A program made the translations under genes and the position numbers. Positions 24,290-35,716 of a stretch of 64,000 nucleotides of DNA are shown here, in pieces. This DNA comes from Dastarcus helophoroides. Lineage: Eukaryota > Arthropoda > Insecta > Coleoptera > Bothrideridae. The notes beneath the pieces are model-generated. The model made no database searches and had not been told where the DNA came from. It worked only from the letters and a program-made list of their open reading frames with translations. Every line of letters begins with the position of its first letter. Position 1 is the stretch's first letter. Location of the stretch: assembly GCA_028583605.1 (NCBI GenBank), contig CM053327.1, positions 37,977,626 to 38,041,625 on the forward strand, written 5' to 3'.

Positions 24290-24675
24290 GCCATATAGTA
24301 TTTGAATTTATATTGCCATTTCTCTAGGACAAATCTGTGGATGTGGACAGTAGACGGCAGTCGAAACGAAGTCTCTTGTCCTGCATTTAAACTAATTTTT
24401 GGACTCGAAATTTTAAGTTTTTTCTAATGATAAAAATTGATTTTTTGTGGAAAGCTCTTTTGCAATTTCCAGTTTGACGATCCTAAAATGTTTTAAAACA
24501 ATTAGAACTCCGAGTATTTATGTGGTGATTGAATGGAAGACTAATTTTTTAAAAATTGGGGGTGGTCGACTTTCCATCACGTAACGTTGCAGATACCGTT
24601 TTATGTGGAGAGCACAGCCTTGGTGTCGGTAATACGATATTAATAAGAAAGGTTTGTACTGTATGCATGTACGAA
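24290..24675 (+). repeat. Deletion-riddled satellite B monomer
   Basis: Compared with the preceding monomer (about 23,830-24,230), this copy lacks single or double bases at a dozen or more places. Examples: CAGGTC to CAGTC, CATTTTAAAC to CATTTAAAC, CGTTAACG to CGTAACG, GCCCTTGG to GCCTTGG, AATTAAGAAAC to AATTAGAAC. Substitutions are rare and insertions are not seen. This pattern is more like uncorrected long-read consensus than natural decay. Confidence 0.6.
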
Positions 24676-27600
24676 AAACATTGGTGTATACTATTCTATA
24701 TTATGGTATTCCATATTCTATATTAATAGTTAATAGTCTGTAACATCTACCAATAGAAAAAAATAGTGAGTTACGCGAGTGAATCTATCAATTTACTGTC
24801 ACCTGTGTAGCATCAACCTATAGGAAAACGCCGGGCTGTTTGCCCCAATTTATATCGTGCGAATGTATATTGCCATCTCCTCTTAGGACAATATCTGTTG
24901 GTCGTGGACGGTAGACGGCAGGTCGAAACAGGAAGTTTGCTTGGCCCTGCATTTTAAACTTAATTGGACCAAAAATTTTCATTTTAAATGGATAAAAAAT
25001 TTGATTCTTTGTGGACCAAGCTCTATTTGCAATTTCCAGTTTTGATGATCTTAAATGTTATTTTAAAACAATTAAAAAACTCTCGAGATATTCATGTGAT
25101 AGAGATTGAGTGGGAGATCATTTTTTTTTAAATTTGGGTGGACAATCGACTTTCACGTAACGTGACAGGTATCCCTTTTATGTGGAAGAGTACAGCCCTT
25201 GGTGCCGGTAATACCAATCCTAATAAGAAAGGGGTTTGTATTGTATTGTACAAATGACTTTTTGTGTATATACTATACTATATTACTAGTTAACTTCTCT
25301 TGCCTCTTTACCTTGAATTGCGAATTTTATATCGCCATCTTTTCGTAGGACAATATCTATAGACCGTGGACGGTAGACGCCCTGCATTTTAAAGTTACGT
25401 AATTAGACTTAAAATTTTTTCTTTAATTGATGGAAATTTGATTTTTTGAGGACTAAGCCATATTTGCAATTTTCAGTTTTGACGATCTTAAAATGGTATT
25501 TAAAACAATTAAGAAACTCTCAAGATATTCGTGTGGTAGAGATTGAGTGAGAAACTATTTTTTTTTTAATTTGGGTGGGCGTTTCGACTTTCTTTCTCAT
25601 CACGGTGACGTTACAGATATTGCTCTCATGTGGGGAGAGTATAGCCCTTGGTGTCGGTAATACCAATCTTAATAAGAAAGGGGTTTTTACTCTATTGTAC
25701 AAAAGACATTGGTACGTACTATGGTTTGTTATTGTATTCTATATTCTATATTAATAGTTAATAGTCTGTAACATCTACCAATAGAAAAAATAGTGAGTTA
25801 CGCGGGCGAATCTATCAATTTACTGTTACTTATGTAGCATTAACCCATGGGAAAATGCCTGACTCTTTGCTCTGCATCGCGAATTTATATCGCCATCTCG
25901 TAGGACAATATCTGTGGGTCGTGGACGGCAGACGGCAGGTCGAAACAGGAAGTTTTTTTCGCCCTGCATCTTAAACTTAATTGGACCCGAAATTTTAAGT
26001 TTTATTTTAAATGATAAAAATTTGACTTTTTTTGGACCAAGCCGTATTTGCAATTTCCAGTTTTGATGATCGTAAAATGTTATTTAAAACAATTAAGATA
26101 CTCTCGAGATATTTGTATGGTAGTGATTGAGGTGGAAGACTAATTTTTTAAAAATTTGGGAGGGTGGTCGACTTTTTTCCCCATCACGTTAACGTTACAG
26201 ATACCCATTTCATGTAGGAGAGTTCAGCCCTTGGTGTCGGTAATATCAATCTTAATAAGAAAATGGTTTGTACTGTATTGTAGGAAAGATAGTGGTGTAT
26301 ACTATTCTATATTAATAGTTAATTTGTCTGTAACATCCACCAACAGAAAAAAAATAGCGAGTTACGCGGGCGAATCTATCAATTTACTGCATCAACCTAT
26401 GAAAAAATGCCGGGCTGTTTGCTCCGCATCGCAAATTTATATCATCATCTCCTTTTACGACAATATCTGTGGGCCGTGGACGGTAGACGGCAGGTCGAAA
26501 CAGGAAGTTTGCTTTGCCCTGCCTTTTAAACTTAATTGGACCAAAAATTTTAAGTTTCATTTTAAATGATAAAAATTTGATTCTTTGTGGACCAAGCTCT
26601 ATTTGCAATTTCCAGTTTTGATGATCTTAAAATGTTATTTAACACAATTAAGAAACTCTCGGGATATTCGTGTGATAGAGATTGAGTGGGAGATCATTTT
26701 TTTTTTAAATTTGGGTGGACAATCGACTTTCACGTAACGTGACAGGTACCCCTTTCATGTGGAAGAGTAAAGCCCTTGGTGCCGGTAATACCAATCCTAA
26801 TAAGAAAGGGGTTTGTACTGTATTGTACAAATGACTTTTGTGTATGCTATACTATACTATATTACTAGTTAACTTCTCTTGCCTCTTTACCTTGAATTGC
26901 GAATTTATATCGCCATCTTTTCGTAGGACAATATCTATAGACCGTGGACGGTAGACGCCCTGCATTTTAAAGTAAAGTAATTAGACTTAAAATTTTAAGT
27001 TTTTTCTTTAATTGATGGAAACTTGATTTTTTGAGGACTAAGCTATATTTGCAATTTTCAGTTTTGACCATCTTAAAATGTTATTTAAAACAATTAAGAA
27101 ACTGTCGAGATATTCGTGTGGTAGAGCTTGAGTGAGAAACTAATTTTTTTTTTAATTTGGGTGGGCGTTTGACTTTCTTTCTCATCACGGTAACGTTACA
27201 GATATTGCTTTCATGTGGGAGAGTATAGCCCTTGGTGTCAGTAATACCAATCTTAATAAGAAAGGGGTTTATACTGTATTGTACGAAAGACATTGGTGTG
27301 TACTATTGTTTGTTATTGTATTCTGTATTCTATATTAATAGTTAATAGTCTGAAACATCTACCAATAGAAAAAATAGTGAGTTACGTGGGCGAATCTATC
27401 AATTTACTGTTACTTAGGGAGCATCAACCCATGGGAAAATGCCTGACTCTTTGCTCTGCGTCGCAAATTTATAGCGCCATCTCGTAGGACAATATCTGTG
27501 GGCCGTAGACGGCAGGTCGAAACAGGAAGTTTTTTTCGCCCTGCATGTTGAACTTAATTGGACCCGAAATTTTAAGTTTTATTTTAAATGATAAAAATTT

Positions 27601-29355
27601 AACTTTTTTTGGACCAAGCCGTATTTGCAGTTTCCAGTTTTGATGATCGTAAAATGTTATTTAAAACAATTAAGATACTCTCGAGATATTTGTATGGTAG
27701 TGATTGAGGTGGAAGACTAATTTTTTAAAAATTTGGGAGGGTGGTCGACTTTTTTGCCCATCACGTTAACGTTGCAGATACCCATTTCATGTAGGAGAGT
27801 TCAGCCCTTGGTGTCGGTAATACCAATCTTAATAAAAAAATGGTTTGTACTGTATTGTAGGAAAGATAGTGGTGTATACTATTCTATATTAATAGTTCAT
27901 TTGTCTGTAACATCCACCAACAGAAAAAAAATAGCGAGTTACGCGGGCGAATCTATCAATTTACTGCATCAACCTATGAAAAAATGCCGGGCTGTTTGCT
28001 CCGCATCGCAAATTTATATCGTTATTTCCTTTTATGACAATATCTATGGGCCGTGGACGGTAGACGGCAGGTCGAAACAGGAAGTTTTCTTCGCCCTGCA
28101 TTTTAAATTGAACTGGACCTAAAATTTTAAGTTTTATTTTAAATGATGAAAATTTGATTTTTTGTGGACCAAGCTCTATTTGCAACTTCCAGTTTTGATG
28201 ATCTTAAAATGTTATTTAAAACAATTAAGAAACCCTCGAGATATTCGTGTGGTAGAGATTGAGTGGAAGACTAATTTTTTAAAAATTTGGGTGTGTGGTC
28301 GACTTTCTTCCCCATCACGTTAACATTGCAGGTACCGATTTCATGTGGGCGAGTACAACCCTTGGTGTCGGTAATACCAATCTTAATAAGAAAGGGGTTT
28401 GTACTGTATTGTACGAAAGACATTGGTGTGTACTATTGTTTGTTATTGTATTCTATATTCTATAATAATAGTTAATAGTCTGTAACATCTACCAATAGAG
28501 AAAAATAGTGAGTTACGCGGGCGAATCTATCAGTTTACTGTTACTTATGCAGCATCAATCTATGCGAAAATACCGGGCTGTTTGCCCTGCATCGCGAATT
28601 TACATCGCCATCTCTTAAGACAATGTCTGTAGGCCGTGAACGGTAGACGGCAGGTCGAAACAGGAAGTTATCTTCATCCTGCATTTTAAACTCAAATAAT
28701 TAGATTCAAAATTTTAAGTTTTTTATAAATGATAAAAATTTGTTTTTTTTTTTGGACTAAGCTCTATTTGCAATTTGACGATCTTAAAATGTTATTTAAA
28801 ACAATCAAAACACTTTCGAGATATTCGTGTAGTAGAGATTGAGTGGGAGACTATTTTTTTTAAATTTGGGTGGATGGTCGACTTTCTTTCTCATTACGGT
28901 AACGTGACAGGTACCGCTTTTATGTAAGAGAGTACAGCCCTTGGTGTCGGTAATACCAATCCTAATAGGAAAGGGGTTTTTATTGTATTGTACAAATGAC
29001 ATTTGTATATGCTGTACTATTACTATATTAACAGTTAATTTGTCTGTAAAATCTACCAACGGAAAAAAAATAGCGCATACGCAAGCAAATCTATCAATTT
29101 ACTGTTACTTATGTAGCATTAAACCATGGAAAAATACTGAACTGTTTGCACTGCATCGCGAATTTATATTGCCATCTTCTCTTAGGACAGTATCTGTGGA
29201 CCGTGGACGGTAGACGGCAGGTCAAAACAGAAGGTTCTCTTTGCCCTGCATTTTAAAGATAAGTAATTAGACTCGAAATTTTATGTTCTTTTAAATGATG
29301 AAAATTTGATTTTTTGAGGACTAAGTTATATTTCAAGTTTTGACGATGTTAAAAT

Positions 29356-29481
29356 GTTATGTTTATTAATTTTATTTAACATTTCTTTGGCCCAGTTTGA
29401 AAATTGTTTGTTGACAATAAAAATTTAAATATTTCCAAACTGGGCCGAAGAAATGTTAAATTAAATTAATAAACATAATGT
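29356..29481. mobile_element. Hairpin MITE, family 3, inserted in satellite B
   Basis: Arms of about 45 bp read ATGTTTATTAATTTTATTTA…TTTGGCCCAGTTT, with the reverse complement AAACTGGGCC…AATTAATAAACAT. They interrupt a satellite B monomer right after its AAAATGTTAT block, which resumes downstream. The hairpin is absent from the other monomers, so it was inserted after the array formed. Confidence 0.82.
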
Positions 29482-29950
29482 TTCCGGTCAATAAGAGTTC
29501 ACTTTGAAGAATAAGCTTAAAATGTTATTCAAAACAATTAAAAAACTCTCGAGATATTCGTATGATAGTGATTGAGTCGGAGACTAAGTTTTTTAAAATA
29601 TGGGCGGGTGGTCGACTTTCTTCCTTACTACGTTAACGTTGGAGATACCAATTTCATGTGGGAGAGTACAGCCCTTGATGTCGGTAATACCAATCCTAAG
29701 AAAGGAGTTTGTGTTGTATTGCGCGAATGACGTTTTTACACACTATACTATAGTAATAGTTTATTTGTCTATAACATCTATCAATAGGAAAAAAATAGCG
29801 AGTTACGCAGGGTGAATCTACTAATTTAATGTTACATATGTACTACCTACCAACAGTAAAATTTCTAGTTGTTTGCCCTGTATTTTGAATTTATACCACC
29901 ATCTTCTTTTAAGGCAATATCGGTGGTCGGTGGACGGTAGACGAAGAGGG

Positions 29951-30321
29951 CAGGTCGAAATAAAAATTCCTTTCGCCTCTTGCCGCAATTTTGTCGAGGG
30001 AACTAGCGAGATATATAAGTTAATTTGAATTCGATCCTATTAATTTCGAAGATACATACAATTGCACATTTGCGGAAATCCCGCCTTCTTGACATTTGTA
30101 ATATTACAGAAATTTAAAATATGACGTGAAGTTAAGCCTTCTAAAGAAAATTTACGTTTAAAAAAACGGTCCATCCAACGTTTGAGTTATTTCCGAAATT
30201 TCGGCAGATTAGATTTGAACCAAAACGGGTTCTATTTGACTCTAAAATGTCATCGGTGCGGCCTAAAATCGGAACTGGAGCCATATAATATGATAATGAA
30301 GGCTTCCACGACCAGAGTCAG
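29951..30321. other. No gene seen
   Basis: Transition from satellite B to single-copy DNA. About 35 bp before 30,322 is homologous to sequence left of the other family 2 hairpin. Confidence 0.45.
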
Positions 30322-30489
30322 TACAGGATATACTTCTTCAGGGATTGGACCGTGTCAAAGAACTACTAAAAGTGTTCGACGTTTCGCCCACCATCGTAGT
30401 GAAGAAGCCCCCTACGATGGTGGGCGAAACGTCGAAAACTTTTAGTAGTTCTTTGACACGGTCCAGTCCCGGAAGAAGTATATCCTGTA
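30322..30489. mobile_element. Hairpin MITE, family 2, copy 2 (full)
   Basis: An almost perfect 168-bp palindrome. It begins TACAGGATATACTTCTTC and ends GAAGAAGTATATCCTGTA. Both arms contain the CCGTGTCAAAGAACTACTAA block and the CGACGTTTCGCCCACCATCG block, around a loop of about 12 bp. Short frames read through both strands because of the palindrome and are not genes. Confidence 0.9.
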
Positions 30490-32189
30490 TAGAGCCATAT
30501 AAACTCGTCCTTGATTTTACGTTAGTCCGATGATTTCCGTCTGGTGGATTAAAGTACATTATACTTTAGTGCACATAAATGCACCAACATTTTTCCAGCA
30601 AAATGCGGCGTTTAGAAAACAAATCGTACAAAAAAATAAGGAAATTTTCTTCGAGTTCTTAGATAAAAGGAACGTTGCACCTTTTCCCTCTATTATTTAG
30701 ATCCTTGGGTATTCCTCTGGTGTGCGACCGTATCGATTAAGAGTGAAATATGGCCCAATTCTTCGTCATAGCCTCGACGGCTCGCTCACTTTAAAAGAGT
30801 CTGGAGGTGAAAGCAATTGATATACAATAGACTCGCTCGAGACGTTTCTATTCACTGTTGTTTGCCCCGTCGATTGCACCGGTTGTACGTCAAATAGTTT
30901 CACTCTTTTCGACATCGATGAGAACAATTGACAATTCAAACAAGAACAACAGGCAATTTACCCGAAACTAACATTAGATTATCTCACCTTTTCATTTAAA
31001 TTAAGTATCTACTGCACTAAGATAATTAAAATGTTGAACGGGGAACCCCCTATTTAGTAAATTAAACAGTTTGCTTTGAATCCAGATGAAGAAAATACGG
31101 AATTAGATCGAAAATGAAATTTGATGTGTAATGCAATAGTATAATGTATTCGTTAAAATTCAATACTGCAAGTACGATTTATTAAAATTTGCAAGGGGAG
31201 GGGGGGAACGCTCAGTTAATAAACATATAAGAAACTAAAACCGAGATTATCTTTCAGAAAATGGAAAACAATCGATCATTCGGATAAAAATAATAGGCAA
31301 TTTAGCTAAAAACGCGTCATAGTCGACCCACTTCTTTTGTTAAATTTCAATATTGCATAAAACAATTTAAAATTTCGTAGAAAGCAATCCGCCTAGTTGA
31401 TAAACATATAAAAAATTTAAACGGGATATTTCGGGAAAACCTTCATGTCTAATAGGAACAGTGGAATCAGCTATTAATCGATCCATTAATTCCAATAGCT
31501 AGAAAATTTTCCATTAAATAAACAATAAAAGGCAGAAGTTGATGACCTCGATATTTCAGGCTTTTTCCGAATTTTCATACATGAAATATATCCGCTTATA
31601 ATATCGTCCAATAAACGCAGCTTTGTGAAGCGCTCGATCTCTATTAGTGACCTGATAAATGTATATGTATATTATGTAAAGTGCACCAGGTCGATCAGAG
31701 TTCGATTATAAATATATCAAGAGCGAATCATAGCATAATGAATTAATAGGTAAAAGCCGCATTAAATATGTAAGGGATCTTCTATCGGGGTCAATAAAAT
31801 CTAATGCAAATACTTCAGTAGAAGATTTTAATGATATTTGAAGATAAAATAACCATGTTGACAGGAAAGAACAAAATAAAATAGAAAAATGAATGATTTG
31901 TATATTACTAATTGTAGCTTTTCGAAGAAAAGGAATTCTAGCAGAATTGTACTTCAGAAAATAAACTGCAATATATACTGAAACCTAACTGAAATGGAAA
32001 AGGGTAGGCGTCCCACCATTTTCAAGAAGGATCCTAAAAAAGGCACGTCTGGCAGCACTCGTAATTATCTTGATCGTTATATGAAAATCGCGAAAGGTTG
32101 GTGGTATCGCACCGTTACACTCCTCACCTACAGTAAAACTATGGCGGAAAAAGAGAAGACTGATTTAGGATAGCCAACAGAAAATTTAC
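30490..32189. other. No gene seen
   Basis: A+T-rich single-copy DNA. No open frame, RNA or repeat family is supported. Confidence 0.5.
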
Positions 32190-32600
32190 TGGGATAGCAG
32201 GATTGGTTTTCGCTTCTTAGGCGACACGCGGCACAAAAATTAAAAATAAAATGACGCTTGAAAGCGTTTATACGCAATCTCATGGTGCGTATCCAACGGT
32301 GTTCGCCTACAGCTTGCGAACATTCAATACCGTTCCCAAAATGTTCACATTATATTCGCGAACTGTTAACTCGGTTGATGTTACCAAGAGCCAGCGGGAA
32401 TTTTAACGAACCCCACGCTGAACCCGTCAACGCTACTAATGTTATACGAACTGTTCGTAAACTTAGGTGGATACGCACCAGTTAAATGCCTAAAAATAAT
32501 GAGAATACGACTAGTCACCATCTCGGATGAATACTAGAAACGTGTTCCTATCTTCGATGGCGTGCGGCTCACAAAATCGGAGAAGTCTAAGGGAAGGGAT
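32190..32600 (-). repeat. Second solitary satellite A-related segment
   Basis: Shares with 20,890-21,060 the blocks ACTGGGATA, GGCGACA..CGGCACAAAAA and GACGCTTGAAAGCGTT, then TGCCTAAAAATAATGA, CATCTCGGATGAAT and GGCGTGCGGC. An unrelated insertion of about 170 bp (about 32,285-32,475) separates the two halves. Confidence 0.6.
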
Positions 32601-35127
32601 AAGGGTAACAAAACCGCCGCATTTGATACAGGATAACGCTGAAGACTGGTCTATGCTAAAGGATTGCTGAATTCTAAAGGCTTTACTCGTGCACACGCTA
32701 TTTTATGCTCTGGAACCAAATCCATTCATCTGGGGAGACAACCTGCAACAACAAAAAATTCAGTTTTGTTTAGATAGAATGCAGCCAAATGCCTTAGGTT
32801 GACGTAATTCGTAATAGCTTGAACCTATCAGTCTGTGTCCAAGATCATTCGATTCAATTAAAGGTGCCATCGTAAAAGCGCCTAATTAAATTTCTATAAA
32901 CGAATCTAATTAAACGTGCGGTAGGGCGTAAATCTTCGCAGCAAGGGGCAATGAAAAAGTGGCGGCATAGATCACATGTTGCAAGGGCGAATGAACTTAT
33001 TAAGGTTTGGAGCAGGTCGTTTCGCGGCCCGTATCCCGAAAACATTGGAAATATAGAGGAAAGGAAGGAACGTGTCGCCTCCGTGCGTTCACTTGGTTTT
33101 TGGGTCGATACGGCGGCGCTGCCGGAGGAAAGCCTTTTCGGTTTTTCCAGCCATCCAGCAGGGGGATTTATCCAGACTGTGTCACTGCTAATGGCACTCT
33201 GCCATCTTTCCTTCTCCACGCTTCCATCATCGCACGTCATGCAATAAAGACACGCTTTCGGGCCCCTTTAGCAGATGCATATTCATCGACGCCTTCGGGG
33301 CGATTTCCCATGGCAAGGTCACGTTTGCAACCGCGATTTTACCAGTTTTAAATGCTTTTTTTTTTTGCAGTTCGACACGACTAGAAATATTGTTCTGGGA
33401 ATGTGTCCCTTTTAATTAAGGCGTTTAGAGATTTAATGGGGAGATACCAAGGAAATTGTAATTTGAATCGAGAACTAACAATGTTGGGAATGAAACGTTC
33501 CCCTAGTCCTGATGCAGAGAGACTTAAAGGGCGTTTTGATACTGGTATTGGTTTACATATCATGCTAAACGTTTCTCTTTTGTGGTGTGGCCCACCCTTG
33601 CGTGGTGTAGAGTGAAGTAGTCTTTATTGCGCTTGTCTTCGCAATTTTTTATTTCGTGAGGAATCTTCCTCGAATGGGTTCATTTGTACCAGTGGAGGAA
33701 CATAAGCATCTGCAGGCAAGCAAGACTGCTGATCGATAAACCCTTGCAATTAAGGGCTGAAGTACTTATCGCAATAAATAAAAGCCATAACCAAAGCAAT
33801 AGGTCTGCTCATTGGCCATGGGAACTTTAAAGGACACCTGGTTAAACTCAATCTAGCAGTAAGCGACCGACGTCGACTGTGTGGGACTGAAAAGGAAAAA
33901 AGTTTACGCATTGTGTGTGCTTGTCCACGTTCATCATCATCGTCAGGCTATATCTTGTATCTGGAAAGAAACATTAAGACCAAAAGATCAGGAAGGAATG
34001 AATGTAGGTCAGATGTTGAGTCTGCCTGTAAAGGCAGGGATATATAATGTTGACTGAGATTTGAACAATCTTGTGGAAGTTAGAATTTTTTAATTTAGGC
34101 GACAGGGTCCTACAAAAGGAAAAAAAAGGAGTCTTCGAGAATCTCAAGAACAGCCGAGGACTGATAGTTTCAAAGATCGAAAGCTTTAAATAACAGATTT
34201 ATAGATTCAGCGTTCGAAAGACATAAAATAAATAATTTTACTCAGCTCAGTCACCAGTTCTCTGGCGAGAAACCTTTTCTGTAATTGTTCCCAATTATCG
34301 ACCACACGGGAAAACTTCTTTAGGGCAAATAATTTTTAGATTTCGCCATATTTAAATTTAAAACATTGTAATGCGGCAAAAGTTAATCTAACATTTCCAT
34401 CGCGCGTTTTCATATTATTCTAACCTTTCAGCTGCCAAGAACGAGCTTCTATTTAAAAAATATCTCGCTGCGAAATCTCATAAGTGACCCCAGAGAATTT
34501 CGTTCTTATCCCATGGCGGATCTAATATTCATAATCCCGAGCGTTCGGTGTCGTGCGCAGACCTTCTTATCTTCTTAATTTGTCGTGTTAGGCTTTGTTT
34601 ACGTGCGGATTTGCCGTTTAACTAAAGTCGACTGCTCCTTTCCACCTTTTGTCTGACCTCGTTTCGACTGAATTTTCACCTTCGCATCGAATATGCGATC
34701 GTTAATTAATATTCAGCTTGTTCGGATATTAATAGGAAAACGTCGACCCGATTATTTCCATCTCCGTGAATCAAGTTTGCTTAAATCATTAGAGGGTACA
34801 TGAGGAGAGTTCGTAGCTGTAAAGACGTCGGGAGTTATTTGGTTTAGAAATGGGGTAAATTAATATTGCTAAAAAATATTTACGTTCGGTTTTTACTGCT
34901 TAAGTGCACTTCAATATTACTTAACTTCTGAACCCTAACAGAAAAATATTAATTGGGGAATCCACGAGTAATTTGTGAGATATTTCAATAATATTGTCCC
35001 GAGTCTTTATAAGAAATAATATTTCTCCTTTATTAATTCTGGGAAAGCGAATTAAATGCAAACGTATTCTAAAGATCGAATTCCTTAAAAATAATGAAAC
35101 AAGTAAATACTGATTCACTATAAAGAA
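32601..35127. other. No gene recognised; G+C-rich block at 32.85-33.35 kb
   Basis: The block 32,850-33,350 is G+C-rich for this window and has overlapping open frames on both strands: minus 32,854-33,240 (128 codons), plus 32,951-33,247 and plus 33,007-33,351. None looks like a known protein, and they are mutually exclusive. CpG-rich regulatory DNA is as likely as an exon. The rest is unremarkable. Confidence 0.4.
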
Positions 35128-35369
35128 TTTTTTTTTGTTAAAGTAGGGGAAAATCCTTTACGGCCATCTGGAAAGATAACCCAGATAGTGTCGGACTTCC
35201 GCTCAAACTACGGGTACCTACTAAAAACCCCTACTTCTTCGAGCCGGGGCCTTGGCCCCCAATCCCTCCGTCGGAACAGTACAATAGTGATGGAGCACTG
35301 TTGTAAGCTGTTTTGCCTGAAATATAAGAACAAACAAAACAAATTTTTTTTCGAAATGGAAGTCCTAGC

Positions 35370-35567
35370 CTAAAGGACCATCCTTGGTCTTCTAATCTTG
35401 GTTGGGATGTTTGGATCGTAATCCACTGCCTGTCGAACTAGTTCATTGGGATGCGTTACCGCTCTCACCATCGCCCTGGAATTAATTTCCCTAAGAAATT
35501 CTCTTACCAAAGGTAGTTCAGCTTCTCTGTGGAGCTGATTGTTTCTCACAAACCATGGAGCGTCCAT
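35370..35567 (-). pseudogene. LINE ORF2, C-terminal tail fragment
   Basis: 65 codons reading DAPWFVRNNQLHREAELPLV and ending ...RRPRMVL before a stop. This is the typical end of Jockey-clade ORF2, and the same motif (NAPWFVTNRRIHEDL) occurs in the second LINE at about 41,640. It is out of frame with the reverse transcriptase segment. Confidence 0.85.
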
Positions 35568-35716
35568 GGCTTGTCTTCTGGACGTTCTGGAACACCTGGA
35601 GTTTCTACATCTGATTATCCGTCGCCTGTGACCAAGCTACAGATGCGTAGATCATCGCTGGTCTTATGATTGATTTGTATAGTAACACTTTAAGTCCAAT
35701 GGACAGGTTACTATTT

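Larger units (their letters stand above)
22330..29950 (+). repeat. Satellite B array (~470-600-bp monomers, ~14 copies)
   Basis: The marker block GACAATATCTGTGG..CGTGGACGGTAGACGGCAGG recurs near 22,677, 23,279, 23,860, 24,330, 24,885, 25,350, 25,905, 26,460, 26,925, 27,490, 28,037, 28,619, 29,188 and 29,918. Spacing ranges from 465 to 600 bp. The short steps are monomers lacking the ATAGTGAGTTACGCGGGCG part. A three-monomer block (about 25,010-26,590) is repeated at about 26,590-28,165, which is a higher-order unit of about 1.58 kb. Minus-strand frames of about 70-75 codons recur at the same place in many monomers but start with TTG, not ATG. I see no gene. Confidence 0.95.

Noticed and set aside
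22330..29950. Regularly spaced repeats as a possible CRISPR array
   Set aside because: The repeat units are 470-600 bp and contiguous, with no short repeat/unique spacer pattern, in a eukaryotic context.
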